Below, piece after piece: positions 1 through 11,362 of a DNA stretch of 64,000 nt. Position 1 is the stretch's first letter. Every line of letters begins with the position of its first letter. Below the pieces are notes generated by a model. The model was not told the origin of the DNA and did not search any database. It worked only from the letters and a program-made list of their open reading frames with translations. The position numbers and the translations under genes are program-made. The DNA is taken from positions 1,383,917 through 1,447,916 of the forward strand of contig JAAKBF010000151.1 of NCBI GenBank assembly GCA_012656075.1. The letters are read 5' to 3'. Origin of the DNA: Phytophthora hibernalis (taxonomy: Eukaryota > Oomycota > Peronosporomycetes > Peronosporales > Peronosporaceae).

Positions 1-343
1 CCACGCGGTGAAGGGACGGCCGGCGTTCATGCGGTTCTCAGCGCCGCGCATCTTGGCGGCCGACACCATCTTCATGGACTTGGTGATCTTGGCAATGTTG
101 GACGTAGCCGTAATACGCTGCAGAATCTGCTTCTCCGTGGCCATGCCGCGGGTCTGCACCGTCCTGAACAATTAGAGCACAAACAGCGTCAGATTATAGC
201 CTTTTGAGGTCCATTGCAACGGCTACAGAGAGCGTTGGAGCATGGATGGGGTATGGGAAGAGAGCCCAGCGAGTCTAGAAGACAGTGAGGGGTACGCACT
301 TGAGCACGGACGCCGACTTCTTGACGAGAATCATCGTGACCAT
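1..343 (-). CDS. ATP synthase F1 gamma subunit, mitochondrial (5' part)
   Basis: This is the central rotor-shaft subunit of mitochondrial F1Fo ATP synthase. Exon 1 (343 down to 300) encodes MVTMILVKKSASVLK; a GT-AG intron (299-164) follows; exon 2 (163 down to the window edge) gives TVQTRGMATEKQI and then KITKSMKMVSAAKMRG. The last stretch is the hallmark N-terminal helix of gamma subunits. The short Ser/Lys-rich leader before the MATEKQI region fits a mitochondrial targeting peptide. Only about 69 residues are present and the rest lies beyond base 1. Reading frame and splice phase agree across the intron. The start is the first ATG in frame with the leader; another start further upstream cannot be excluded. 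Confidence 0.9.
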
Positions 344-680
344 CTTGCTCTGCTGTGGGGCGGCGAATCTGGGTGTCTGTCGTTCAGAGCCGCTCGTTTT
401 GGGGAGCCCCTTGGAGAGTGGTAGGATGTGTATGATTTGTGGAAAGGTTCAACCAATGAGAGAGCGGGATATTTGTGGATGTTTGGTGGCGAAAGTACTA
501 TTTTCGGATGATCCGAGTGGCTCAGTGGTTCGCATTATGGAAGCTTTTCAGCCAGTGATATCGTTTGAATTTTTGGAGAGAGCCATTGATTGGGTGAAAG
601 CACGTGGATGAGGGTGGACCACATAAAGGCAACTTCAACGACATGCATTCCTACATGTAATTAAATGTATTCACTTGCTT
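344..680. other. intergenic, 5' region of ATP synthase gamma
   Basis: This holds the upstream region of the ATP synthase gamma gene and the 3' flank of the next gene, both on the minus strand. I see no gene, RNA or repeat in it; the short open frames here have no recognisable motif. Confidence 0.5.
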
Positions 681-2827
681 TTACTCGCCGCCGCTGCAGG
701 GCCAGGCTGTGGCGAACACGGACTCACGCCAGCCCAAGGTGCGCTTTGGTTTGATACCGCTCAGTGAATTGCCTGCTGTGCTCATGATCGTACTCATCAC
801 CGAGCGGGGCTGCGGCGACATGGGCTTGAAGCAGAACGCCTGCCGCCGCGCCTTAGGACGCTCGTCCTCTTCATTTTCTTCGTCTTCTTGCTCCTTTTTA
901 TCTTTGTCGTTGTCTTCATTGTCAAACTGATCATCCTCCTCCTCCTCGTTGACAGAGCGCAAAAGCGCCGAGACGCTGCAGCGCATCGCCCCGCGACGCA
1001 CGGAAGGCCGCAGACGCGCGTAAAAGCGATTGCCTGCTGGATTGAACGCGGGCGCCAAGTGTTGCCGCAGTTTCCCGTGCGATTGCACAGCGTCTGCGCT
1101 GCACTGAAGTGCTTCTGAGCTGCCTCAAGATCCTCTGTTTGAACGAAGTGCTCACCCAGCTCGAACTCGGCCATCGCTTCAATGTGCGCGTCGTTCAGAG
1201 CTCGGCTGCGTGCTAGTAGCTGCACGAGCTCAGCGTGCGCGATCTCGGGTTCTTCCTTGAGTCGCAGTGTCTTGACGACATGCACACGTGCTCTCAGTTC
1301 GTACTCCTGATCCCCGACATGGAGTGCCGCCTGCAAGCTTTCACGAAAGGTCTTCAGTGCTTTCTCGTGTCCCGTGGTGCGCTGCAACAATGCTGATGCG
1401 TGGGCTTCAGCGCACTGCATCTCCAGACGCGACCACACTGCAGGATCCGAGTTGTTGCCGCGGAGATTCTTTGCAAGTTCAAAGCCCAACTCAGTGTACG
1501 CCGAGCTATGGGCCATTGCGGTGCAACGCCTCCAGCTCCCTGATGCTTGTAGTAAACGCGCTAGCATCAGCCAAACGTCGCTGGACAAGTCAGCAAGTGA
1601 CGAGGTGGAAGTTGACGCCACTGCACGGCGTACAGCGGGAGCCCAGATTTGCACAATCCACTTCCTCGCTGTGCGGTTCTGCACCAAGGTTTGCGAGGAA
1701 GACGACTCTGATTGAATGAGCTTCTCGAGCGTTCGAGCGGCGGCGTCGTCTGTCATATCGAGACCAAGCGTCGAGCACGCGATGCTACTCTGAAGAAGCA
1801 ACGCTAGTGTTGCAAAGGCAGTCTGAAGTGCTGCATCCAATTGACTCACTTCAGCAGGTAAAGCACAGCGGTGGTGAATGTTTTGGTGCATGAGGCGCTC
1901 TAACTTCTCCAACCAAGTCGAATGGGCTGCTTCTTCGAGAATGTGGAAATGTGTCGCTATCTGGTTCCAGAATGAGCTTTGCTCTGCTGGCATCTGCGTC
2001 GAGACCGCGGGCTGCTTGATCGTCCTCTGTTCAGGCTGGTCGTTGTTGTCTTCATCGTCTTCGTGTTGGCGCAGAGCTACTTGAACAGTGCTGCTGGTCG
2101 CCATCGTCGATATTGACGCAGAAGTCATTCGCAACTTGGGCAAAAGGTCTGCACTATTGGCTCGTGCTTCTACGTCCAATTGCTCAGCCAAACTAGTAAT
2201 CGCAGTGCTTCCCGGTAATGCTGCTGCTGCCAGGGCTGTGAAAGAGCGAGCGTGCGCAAGCTCTCCCAAACTACGCGAACAATATGCCGATAGTAAGTGA
2301 GCCTCTGCAATTGTGGCGTTGTTCAATGTAAGGGCAGCTGCAGCCTGGGCGTCTTGAAGTGCCTGGCGAGTAGCCTCTAGCATTGGTGCTGCTTGGTTCG
2401 CTTCGTCGCTCACAGAGGTGGATGATGGACCGGAGGCTAGAATGTCTAGAGGCACTGCCGTGGTAGCATCATAGTCGACAAAGGCCAAAAGTGCTGCAGC
2501 TCGTCGGCAGTACAGGTTGGCCAAATTCTCTGTCTCAGTATTTGTTGGGGATCGCTCGTCGTCGTCGTGGTTATTGCTTGCAGTTCTTAATGACGCAACC
2601 TGGAGTTGTCGTGTAAGCTGCTGGAGAAGATGAAGGTCTGCGAGCAGAGTTGGCTGCTGGACTGGTAGTGAAAATTGTTGCTCGATCTCCTTGTCTTTGA
2701 TCGGGCTGACGTCTTCGTCTTCCTCTGGCTTATCCAGACATTCTTTCTGCTTGAAGAGAATCTCAAATATGGAGGTCGTAGCTGACACATCCGTGAGAGT
2801 GCCCGTGCAAAATGATGTTGAGGTCAT
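681..2827 (-). CDS. TPR-repeat protein with acidic C-terminal region (one apparent frameshift)
   Basis: The gene has no intron and encodes about 715 residues. The first good start is the ATG at 2827 (MTSTSFCTGTLTD); the frame is open further upstream, but that part is not protein-like. The N-terminal part is Ala/Leu-rich and helical. At about residues 480-585 there are tetratricopeptide-type helices, for example AHIEAMAEFELGEHF followed by LEAAQKHFSAAQTL. The frame breaks near 1074-1076 at a GGG run. Adding one base joins it to a second frame that has an acidic E/D-rich segment and a tail ending at 681. TPR proteins are scaffolds; which complex this one serves is not visible. I do not recognise an orthologue. 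The break is probably a sequence error, since the second frame keeps coding character to its stop. Confidence 0.7.
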
Positions 2828-5496
2828 TGTAGTTCTTGTAGGGTAAGCTTGGTGGCTTGGTTGGAGTGGTGCTAATTGCAATGTGGTGCTGCGACCGCGA
2901 CCGAAAGGGGCTGCCCTGTGGTGCAACAAAATACAAGCATCAAGGGATTGTGCATGATGCCCCAAAACCACTACATGATAACAATAGATAGAAGACCAAC
3001 CACTCACTATATTTTGGGTCAGGAACATTTCAAGCACTTTTACGCGACGAAGCAGTATGGAAGGGCCACCTTCGCAGGTCTATTATAGCCGCAAGAATGA
3101 CGATTTGTGCCTCGTCGAACAGGATACCGATTTATGGTTCCCCGCCTGCGTCCTTCCTGGTCATATAATTGAGCAAGTGCTCGTCCAGGCTCACCCAGAA
3201 ACGCAGCTCTCGATGAATGCAGATGTGATATCGGCCACTCCAAGATAGGGCTCAGATGTAGCACCTGCGGGAGAAAATGCCTGTGCAGTGATGAAGATCA
3301 GACCCCCGCAAGGAAGCCGTTAGCGCCTGTGCTTCTCTCAAGCCATTTTAGTAGGAGGTTGGGCTCATTTGGTGTGTGGTTGGAGCCCTCCCCGCCTTAT
3401 ACGTAGAGACCAATCATCAGGCCGGCATGCTTTCCGAAAACATTCGAACTGCGCCGCTCTCCTCCAGAAGCGGCATCCGTGGACAATGTGGCTTACAATC
3501 TGGATCAAACACGATGCGAAGAGGGTTATGGACTCTTCCTTTCGTATGCCACCTCTACTGCACGTCCTGGATCGATCCTTCACGCAGGACTCGTTACGAA
3601 AGGACGACAGCAAGTTGAAGTGAATTGTCCAATCAGAAAACGCGCGACCAGCGAATCTGTTCGGATTTTTTTACGGTTGCGCTTGGGCGTTGACCAGGCC
3701 CACTGGGCACCGGTGGCTACAGGCAGTGTATCCGATAGTTGGCGGAGCTGCCCTGGTCGAAGATAAGACCACATGGGGCCCTGTTTGTGGTTCGCCTTTG
3801 CCGTTGTTGTGAACGAGCTGTGGGCCGCAGGATCGAGATTTAGATGGCAACGTCAAGTTGAAGACGCCTCACTGGCAGCGAGTTACTCGCGACGACAGGC
3901 AATAACGGCGCACGCATCGAGCTGTGTTATGCTACATCATCTCGATGTGACCGCAATCTCGTAGCTGTAATATACAGCCTGTGCAGCGGAATTAGCGCGG
4001 TTCTTGCGAACTGAAACGGCATTATTGGACGGGTATGCACAATAAGCCCGCTGACCCTTTCGCGTTGGGTTGATACGGGACGAGCGCGATGCACACAAAC
4101 CAAGCAGAGTTGACGATCGACACAACTCATGGCTAGTTGTGAATGGCGTCAGCTTTATGATACCATACAGTCAGACGGCCATCGAAGTATGCCAACTAGG
4201 GCTCGTTTCGAGGAAATAAGCTCCTGAAAAGGTGACGCTAAAGGCGAAGATGCAACCACTTGTATGGTGACTTCGTGTATGCATCCGGATCCAGTGGATG
4301 TAGTAATGCGTCAGAAAATGCCGCGAAAGGACGAGCCGCATCGGTACCAAGGCAGGACGATACTGCGGCTCGTGCAACGCATCGACTCCGTGGCGTCCAA
4401 TGGGTATCCCATCGTCGCATTCCGAGCGATTGCAAGTCGTTGTCGAGTCGCGCAAAAACTTGGCGCGTGGCCTTGGTTTGCTCCGCTGCTGATTTGAGTC
4501 GGGAGCTGAGAGCAGAGAAATGGCAAGCGACATGGTACAGTATGTACATTGTAGGCTGGGGTTGGTTGCCATTCTGTTCATGGCGCCGCAGGCTTTACTC
4601 GCGAGCTTCGCCTCGACGAGGCGGTGGGCGTAGAATTGGCACCCACACAGTTGGGCTGCTTGGAGAGAGTCACTACTGGCAACCACAAGTGCCCTACTGC
4701 TCACCTCCACCTGGTTAAGTCGCTCTTGGCGCGGAGCGTTCGAAATCGAACTGTCGCTAGCTGACCCCTTTCGGAGAGATCGAGGTCTTTCGTAGCAGAG
4801 TGAGCCGGTGTGCCCAAATACCACTTGATATCGATTGGTACTACTTATTAAATAAGTACATCCTTCCAATTTGGTCCGCGCGACATCCGCGAAGCACAAT
4901 AGTAAAATAATGCTGCTCAGGTGCTGCAGCCCGATTGCATTTTTCGTCGGTGGATGACCATCATGATGAACTTTTCAGCGTCTGCGAAAAGAGCTCAGCT
5001 CTGCCCAGATGCCTGGCCGTGCACGGGTATGCCAGCGCGCTGAGCACTCGCCAGCCAGCACCTTGCGGTCGCTTTCCCCGCGAACGAGAAAGCGGAGAAA
5101 GTCTCCGTTACACCGCTTCGCGGGCAGCATCTCCTATTTAAAAGCGTTACCGACTTCTATACAAACCGCATTGGCAATGCCAATGCAGCCAACACGGAGC
5201 GGACACAGAGAGGTCCGGCTACAGGCCCAGTGACTAATATCGAGGAGGCTCAAAGCGAGCAAGAACCGCTCTGGACGGCAACTTGACTGCCCAAAAATCG
5301 CGGAAGCTTGGCGCCCACCAGTTCAGTAGAGTACGTTCAGGCTTGAGGCTGCCCTCGTGTCGATCGATGCATCGTCGTTACTCTTGGTGCAGTAGCGGGG
5401 TCTGTAGCCGGCTCCACTTGGTGTGCCGAGTTGCGTCTACGACAAGCAAGTGCGTAGCACCCAGAACAATAAAGCGAGCGTCTCGGATCTTCACTA
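2828..5496. other. long intergenic stretch
   Basis: This 2.7-kb stretch lies between the divergent TPR gene and the first Cys/His gene. A 63-residue open frame at 3057-3248 (+) starts 230 bp from the TPR start and contains LWFPACVLPG, but it ends without a recognisable domain. It could be a truncated exon; I rate it about 0.2. A 242-codon open frame on the minus strand (4899-4171) has no domain and an irregular composition, so I do not call it. No RNA gene or repeat was seen. Confidence 0.4.
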
Positions 5497-5504
5497 CTCA
5501 ATTT
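5497..5504 (+). promoter_or_regulatory. oomycete Inr core promoter element
   Basis: The octamer CTCAATTT fits the oomycete initiator consensus YTCANTYY exactly. It lies 99 nt upstream of the ATG at 5603. The context TCACTACTCAATTTGCC is almost the same as that at 7953 upstream of the paralogous gene, which supports a shared core promoter and a transcription start near this point. Confidence 0.6.
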
Positions 5505-5602
5505 GCCTTCGACCACGCATTTGCCAAACGCACGAACCGATCGCGCCTACGAGTCTCAGTTATCACCGCAAACAACAACCCAAACAGCCAAGCACCTCAA
5601 AT

Positions 5603-6091
5603 ATGTCGACCACCAACGCCGCCACGACCACTACCGATGGCGACAACAACAAGCAGACCGCCGCATTGCTCCCCACGGAGGTGCGCTGCTCGTACCCCAG
5701 CAAGCTGTGCAACAACCACCGCGCAGTGAAGGACAACGGTGACTTGCACAAACTCTGCGACTTCCACCGCAAGAAGGCCAACGTGAATCAACAACGAATG
5801 CAGCAGAAGCGCCGCCTCATTCGCCAGCAAATGGTCGAGCGCAAGAAGCGCTTCCTGGACGCGACGCAGGCGCCCATGGAATACAACTCCGTCACGAACA
5901 TGATGGAGCCTAAGGAGCCCCTTTGCAACCTCTCGCAGGAGGAAGTAATGATGCTGGAGGTCATGCTTTTCGACGACGAGGACGGCGAGGACTACGGAAT
6001 CTCGAGTGACGGCATGACGATCTACCCGGTGGGCATGCCCATGGGCACCTACCCGGCACCGGGTATGCCTTCTGGCAACATGTCACTTTAG
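5603..6091 (+). CDS. small Cys/His-module protein with C-terminal Leu/acidic motif, paralogue A
   Basis: The protein has 162 residues and no intron. It begins with a Thr/Asn-rich low-complexity stretch. A Cys/His module follows with C29, C36, H49, C52 and H55, spacing C-x6-C-x12-H-x2-C-x2-H, which could bind one zinc ion. Next comes a strongly basic, Gln/Arg-rich probable helix (residues 61-83). Near residues 110-130 the motif LSQEEVMMLEVMLF is followed by an Asp/Glu run. The tail is rich in Gly, Met and Pro. Start: the ATG at 5603 is the first one followed by conserved features and lies just downstream of an Inr. The tandem paralogue at 8026 has the same module spacing and the same C-terminal motif. 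A basic zinc module plus an acidic-hydrophobic motif suggests a nuclear regulator, but that is inference and I know no named family. The end of the module (HKLCDFH) faintly recalls the plant WRC domain, whose spacing differs. Confidence 0.75.
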   Translation: MSTTNAATTTTDGDNNKQTAALLPTEVRCSYPSKLCNNHRAVKDNGDLHKLCDFHRKKANVNQQRMQQKRRLIRQQMVERKKRFLDATQAPMEYNSVTNMMEPKEPLCNLSQEEVMMLEVMLFDDEDGEDYGISSDGMTIYPVGMPMGTYPAPGMPSGNMSL

Positions 6092-7952
6092 GACGATTGA
6101 TCTCGTCCGCGGCGAAGTGACCGCCCCATACACTCGTTTTGTTCATCGTTCGATTCCGCATAGAGTACATTATTTCCACACAAACAAATACACAACCGTT
6201 TTGCCAGCATGTTCTTCTTTCAACAGAGTCCTACAATTCGCGCAATCGCTACCTTTTTCGCTCTACACCCTCTTCTTCGTTGCTCATACACCTCTGTCTC
6301 CTCGTCAACGAAGGAAGAAGACTTCTGCCACCGGGACGTGCTCACTGTATGCTTCATTCTTACCGGGACGGCTCCGACCACAGCGCCGGTCTCCATTGCA
6401 GAATGTCGTCGCGTTGCGTTAATTTCAGGTTACAGCCAACTCGGCCACGGGAAACTGGCCACAGCAGCAAGAAATGTAAGCTACCGCTCGCTCACAGGAT
6501 CCTGCTGGCTATGGTTTTTGCACGTGACGCGTAGAGGCATATGGGAGACTGGCGCATAATACCTTGAAGCGCTGACTCATCGCCTGGATCGGATACTTCA
6601 GCCACAAGATATGGTTCCGACTCGCTCGTAAAATAACCGCCTAGTGGATAGTGGCACTACTCGGTTCGGGACTTGGCTGGCCATGCTCGTTTGACCACGA
6701 TTCGGTTGCCTGGCGATTACTGAAAGAGGATGAAGGCAAGCGCAGCCGCCTAAACAGAATCCGGGTACCATACGGGCGTCCATGCCCCTGCAGCGCGATT
6801 TGCATGGCCGTGACTGAAGTTGAAGTTGCCCGTAACAACATGGCTTCACCCACGCCTGCATGACAACACTGCTCATCCTACCACCAAGACAATTATTCGC
6901 TGAAATTTGGTCTTTGAGTTGGGCGGTGTCGATGTCAGCACCGGTTCCGGAAAATCCACCGACAGCCTGTATAAATAAATAATCTCCCGATACTGAGACA
7001 TGTAATTGGTGGATGTCTACAGGAGTCCGGTCCAGATACCTTCTAAACCAAATATCACGGGACGTGGCTGGTTACAACTCGGCGGTTCGACAGCGACGAA
7101 ATCGTGTTGATCGACGGCAGTACGCTCGCTCCGTGCTTTCTCGAAGGTCTGAACCACCATCATTCTCACTCTCGTCAGCATTGTTCTGTATCGCTACGTT
7201 AGACTTCGTAACACCTGTGGAGTTTTTGCAGGCTGATGCTGTACAAAAGTACCCATGAAAGATAGGATACCTACTTTGAAGCAGCAAATTTTGGAGAGCT
7301 ACAGTACCATTCCGTTCTGCCCTTTTAATTAAGATGCAATGATCTACAGCAGACAATTGCATAATTATTTTCCTCCTTTTCTAGCGAACTGTGTTACGCT
7401 TGTTGGAGACGTGGGTCAACACTTAAGCTTTTATCAGTTCATCGCCATTCGACGATGATAGCCCTTTCCCTTTATTTACTGCCCAATTCCCTGAAAAAGC
7501 GGAGGAATTCAATTCCCGCAAGCAGCTACTATGCGGATACCGCCGTCGCCCATATAATTCTGGCGCCGTGCATGCTTGACCCGCTGCGACAAGGGGGTGG
7601 AAGATGGGAACGTCTCGAATTTTCTCACTGCGAAATGATGTGGCGCACACCACACAGTTCTGGACGTTTAGCGATTTTGTGTGTCCTCTAATTGGCCATC
7701 TCGGACAAACCATCACTCATTCTCCGCCAAAAGGGTGATGGTAGATCCGTCTGCCCAATGAGAGAGCAGGAATAACCGTCTAAACTTCTGGATTCGCGTG
7801 GACAAATATTCCGCTGGATTGTTCAAGGACGTGACGTTATGGTGGTTCCGCTGTATGCGTCTTCCGCGCTATGACAGTGCAGGCGCGAGGTGTTTACGGT
7901 TTCCACTTGTCCTACGCTTCTGTTGAGGAGACACAAGCTCATCTACTCACAA
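6092..7952. other. intergenic between the two Cys/His paralogues
   Basis: There is no gene I can support in these 1.9 kb. Short open frames on both strands lack motifs and overlap each other. No repeat or RNA gene was seen. Confidence 0.5.
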
Positions 7953-7960
7953 CTCAATTT
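7953..7960 (+). promoter_or_regulatory. oomycete Inr core promoter element
   Basis: CTCAATTT fits YTCANTYY exactly and lies 66 nt before the ATG at 8026. The context TCACAACTCAATTTACC matches that of the Inr at 5497 at nearly every position. Confidence 0.6.
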
Positions 7961-8025
7961 ACCCCGTGCAAGCGAAAGCTCGCACTGAACAACAAGCAGT
8001 GACCATTCTCGCACCACAGTTCACC

Positions 8026-8640
8026 ATGACGGACAAGTTCCCCGTGGACCTTACGGAGACTTCGTTCTCAGGACAGCTTAGTGGTAGCAACAGCCCTGCT
8101 GCGCCTGTGTCCGAGGAGATGCGCTGCCAGTACTCGAGCAAGCGCTGCGAGAACAAGCGTACGCACAAGAAGAGCGGCGGTCTGCACAAGTTCTGCGCCA
8201 TGCACCGCGAGAAGGCCAACCGCAACCAGATGCGTCTGGACCACCGGCGGCGCGTCTTGAAGCAGCAGCAGAAGGAGCTACAGCGGCAGCAGCAAGCGCA
8301 ACAGATGCAGCGGGCACACAGCAATTCGGCCGCTATGGCTGCAGGACAGAACTTCCACTACAACAACAGAATGCAGCGCGGTCCCGCAATGCGCAGCCCC
8401 GTCGGTGGCAAGCCCACGTCGCCCAACATGAGCATGACCATGCAGTCGTACCAAACTATGGAGATGCAGCAACAACCACCACAGCCGACACCGAACCTTC
8501 CGCTGTTCAACAAGCAGGACCTGGAGATCCTGGAGGCGATGCTATTTAGCAGCGATGAAGAACAGAGTGACGCCCTCCCGGTCGTGCACTGCAGCGCACC
8601 GCAGCAGTACTTCCGGTCGCCGTCGTTTGTCAACGTTTGA
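8026..8640 (+). CDS. small Cys/His-module protein with C-terminal Leu/acidic motif, paralogue B
   Basis: The protein has 204 residues and no intron. The Cys/His module has C34, C41, H54, C57 and H60, with exactly the spacing of paralogue A (C-x6-C-x12-H-x2-C-x2-H). Shared residues include the SK before the second Cys, GxLHKxC, and HRxKAN after the last His. A basic Arg/Gln-rich helix follows (about residues 65-95), then a Gln/Met/Asn-rich low-complexity linker. The motif LFNKQDLEILEAMLF sits at about residues 160-174 and leads into SSDEEQSD. The linker differs completely from paralogue A, so only the zinc module, the basic helix and the C-terminal motif are under visible constraint. Start: the ATG at 8026; an upstream in-frame GTG at 7966 lies only 6 nt after the Inr and is unlikely. 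Function unknown; a DNA- or RNA-binding regulator is an inference. Confidence 0.8.
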   Translation: MTDKFPVDLTETSFSGQLSGSNSPAAPVSEEMRCQYSSKRCENKRTHKKSGGLHKFCAMHREKANRNQMRLDHRRRVLKQQQKELQRQQQAQQMQRAHSNSAAMAAGQNFHYNNRMQRGPAMRSPVGGKPTSPNMSMTMQSYQTMEMQQQPPQPTPNLPLFNKQDLEILEAMLFSSDEEQSDALPVVHCSAPQQYFRSPSFVNV

Positions 8641-9122
8641 AGGCGCGGCGCCGCCGCGGCTTCTCCAGACCCAGATCCGGGCGGCGCGAAGTTGGAGTAC
8701 CCGAACGTGTCGGACGCAGAGTTCTAGCAGAAGGCGCGCACCCCGTCGCCAACGGAGCGTGGCGTGCGCGCTGAGATAGATAGTTGATAGCGAGAAAAAC
8801 GCATTATTTAGTCATAGTTATAAGAGCTGGCCGCAGGAAGCCAGCCAGGCAGCAACCGCAGTGCATGTCAATATATAAACATATTGCTGCCGTCAACAAC
8901 ACCGCTATGCTTTGTAACTCTTCTTCGTCTACAGGACTGTTTCGCAGTGTTTCGTATGATGTGGAATGGCTACATTTCGTGCAGCCATCACTGGTACATG
9001 GTACACGTTGAAGTGCTTCGGAAAAAAGCGCCGGAGCTGGTGGCACGGCAACTTGCAAGACTTTGCCGCTTGTCGTTTGTCTCGCTCACATTTTTTCAGC
9101 GCTATCAAAACCACGTAGCTCA
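8641..9122. other. intergenic
   Basis: This is the 3' flank of paralogue B and the 5' flank of the small acidic protein. Nothing else is recognisable. Confidence 0.5.
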
Positions 9123-9470
9123 ATGGCTTTTTCGCTCACGGTGTCGCCCTGGCCGCTGCTGGAAGCACCGTCAGCAACGTCCTCGTCACCCACAGTTCTG
9201 CTGCCGCCTCCGACAGGAACTGCGGCAATCTTCGTGGCTGGTCGACGTCGGTCGCCCTTGCGCAGACGCGTCCTGAAAGCAGCCGCGGCGCTCGAAGCGA
9301 AGCGACTGGCTGCAGAAGCGGCCGAAGCCAAGGAGGAGGCGGAGATGGAGAGGTTCATCGAGCTGCCCGACGATTACGAAGAAGAGAGATTCGTCCAGTT
9401 ACCCGACGATGAAGAAGAGGTGCCCGAGCTTGAGGAAGTCGACATTTCCGAGGCGTGGACTGGCGTATGA
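9123..9470 (+). CDS. small acidic protein with an internal repeat, function unknown
   Basis: This open frame of 115 residues starts at the ATG at 9123. The N-terminal half is Ser/Pro/Thr-rich with a basic patch (GRRRSPLRRR). An Ala/Glu/Lys helix follows, then two copies of an acidic unit, ERFIELPDD and ERFVQLPDD, before an acidic end. An in-frame ATG at 9063 would add 20 residues. Composition and the duplicated unit favour a real gene. The acidic repeat could be a short binding motif. No family recognised. Confidence 0.5.
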   Translation: MAFSLTVSPWPLLEAPSATSSSPTVLLPPPTGTAAIFVAGRRRSPLRRRVLKAAAALEAKRLAAEAAEAKEEAEMERFIELPDDYEEERFVQLPDDEEEVPELEEVDISEAWTGV

Positions 9471-9618
9471 CTAACGTTAGGTTGAAGTGGGTCATGTTGC
9501 ACGAAGCATCCATAAGTTGCGTTTGAAGTTGCTCCCTACGTTCCACGAAGCGTCGTTAAGTTGCCTTAATCAATCAATTGCAAATTTTGATTCAATTGCC
9601 ACGTCACCTCAGCTCGTC

Positions 9619-11362
9619 ATGGTTCTGCAGAGACTCGCGACGTCGCTGGCGTTGTTCTCTCTAGTCGCGGACGCCTTCGACTGGCGCGGCATCTCCCCGC
9701 GCTGCAACTCAAGCTCAGCGCCGTCTCCAGCGTACGTATCCTCCCCCAAAACCTTTCCGCACCACATTTTTTCTTATTTGTGGCATTTATTTTGTGGCAC
9801 TTGTAGTTTACATGTGACCAAAACCAGCAGCGACTGGATCTGAGTCGTCTAAATGACAATTATTGCGACTGTGTAGACGGCAGCGATGAGCCGGGCACGT
9901 CCGCTTGCTCTCATACTAGCGCCGTGTTCCACTGCGTCAACGCGGGCTTTTTGGCCATGGATGTGCCTACGTCTCGGGTCAATGACGGCGTCTGCGACTG
10001 CTGTGACGGTTCGGACGAGTACGCGAGTGGCACGGCTTGCGTCTCGCAATGTGACGCCCAGATGCAAAGCTTCAAGGCCGGCAAGAAGGATCTGATCGAG
10101 CAGGTGGAGGCAGGACTGAAGGACCGCGTGGTGTTGGCTGCGGAGGCCAGGACGCTGTGGGATGCTGAGCAGCAGAAGAAGCAGCAGCTGGAGGCCTCGA
10201 CGGCCTCACTGCGTGTCATGGCGGAACAATTGGAGGCCAGGAAGGAGGAGGAGGAACGACTCGAGAAGGAGGAGAAGCATATCCTCGTTACGACCACCAA
10301 GCAGGAGATCGCGAGGCAGTTAGGGCTGCTGGAGCTGACTAAGGAGCAACTGCTTTCCATCATCTTGGAGGTTGGACGTCAGGGCGTGGCGGACAAGCAC
10401 GAACTGCTTCCGATCATTCGGAAGGAACGTGAGGTGGTCCATGAAGGAGAGGAAGAGCTGGTGAAGACCCCATGGACGAACTGGATGACGCCTTCCGTGA
10501 GCGCGACGATGAACGGCAGAAGGAGACGCGTCGCGTTGAGAAGCTGATTGAAGAGCGCCGAAAGGCGGAAGAGAAGAAGGCACAGGAGGCCAAGGAGGCA
10601 CTGGAGAAGGCTGCTGCCGCTGCGGAAGCTGGTGAAACGGTTGAAGCTGTGGAAGAGCCTGAGACGGAAGTATCGGGTACTATTGGTGAGGAGGCGGAAG
10701 CACTGAAGGAAGAGGAAGATCTCACTTTGCCTGATGTGGAAACTCGTCCCATTGAACTGCTGTTTGAGGAGATGGTATCGAGCGAGCGGTACGAGCGTAT
10801 CCAAGCTGTGTTGACCCGGAAGCAGCACGAAGACATTAAGGACGAACTGGCGGGAGAAGAGAAGAAGCTGACGGAGGCGCAAAAGCTCGTGGACAAGGAC
10901 TATGGCGTTGATCACCTATTCTTCGCTCTGCGCGACAAGTGTGTCGAGTCCGAGGCAGGACAATACAAGTACAAGATCTGCTTCTTCGGCAAGGCCACTC
11001 AGGACCACACCAAGCTGGGCGATATGGAGAGTATCAAGGCTCCCGAGTCTGCGGGCTCTGGTGATGATGCTTCTGCCCCTGCTGGAGAGACTACAGCAGC
11101 CGAAACTATTATGGAAGAGATCAAGTTCACTAATGGTCAAAAGTGCTGGAACGGTCCGAACCGGTCACTGACAGTGAAGCTGGAATGTGGCCCAGAGCCA
11201 ATGGTGCTTTCAGATATCGAGGAGCCCAGCACCTGTGTCTACACAGCTAAGCTACGTACGCCTGCTATCTGCAGCGAGGATGATCGTGAACGGATCATGT
11301 CGTTTGACGATGCGCGGGTCACGCCTCACCACATCGAAATTGAGGTTCCGGCCTCGCTGTAA
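9619..11362 (+). CDS. glucosidase II beta subunit (PRKCSH-like), ER lumen
   Basis: This is the non-catalytic subunit of ER glucosidase II, which trims glucose from N-glycans during glycoprotein quality control. Exon 1 (9619-9735) carries a hydrophobic signal peptide and RGISP. A GT-AG intron (9736-9806) follows. Exon 2 opens with FTCDQNQQRLDL and two LDL-receptor class A-like Cys motifs (NDNYCDCVDGSDEPG, NDGVCDCCDGSDE). A long Glu/Lys/Arg coiled coil follows, then a C-terminal MRH lectin domain with CFFGKATQ, CWNGPNRS and LRTPAIC, keeping the Gln, Arg, Glu and Tyr expected to bind mannose. About 557 residues, near the human length. The frame shifts once at a CCCC run (10468-10471), probably a one-base loss. 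The protein ends EVPASL with no visible HDEL-type retention signal. Confidence 0.85.

Noticed and set aside
4171..4899. 242-codon open frame on the minus strand
   Set aside because: No domain, irregular composition, and plus-strand frames of similar quality overlap it.
10400..10475. A very short intron explaining the glucosidase II beta frame change
   Set aside because: Any GT-AG pair there would be about 40 nt or less and would cut coiled-coil sequence; a one-base loss in CCCC is simpler and matches the pattern in other genes.
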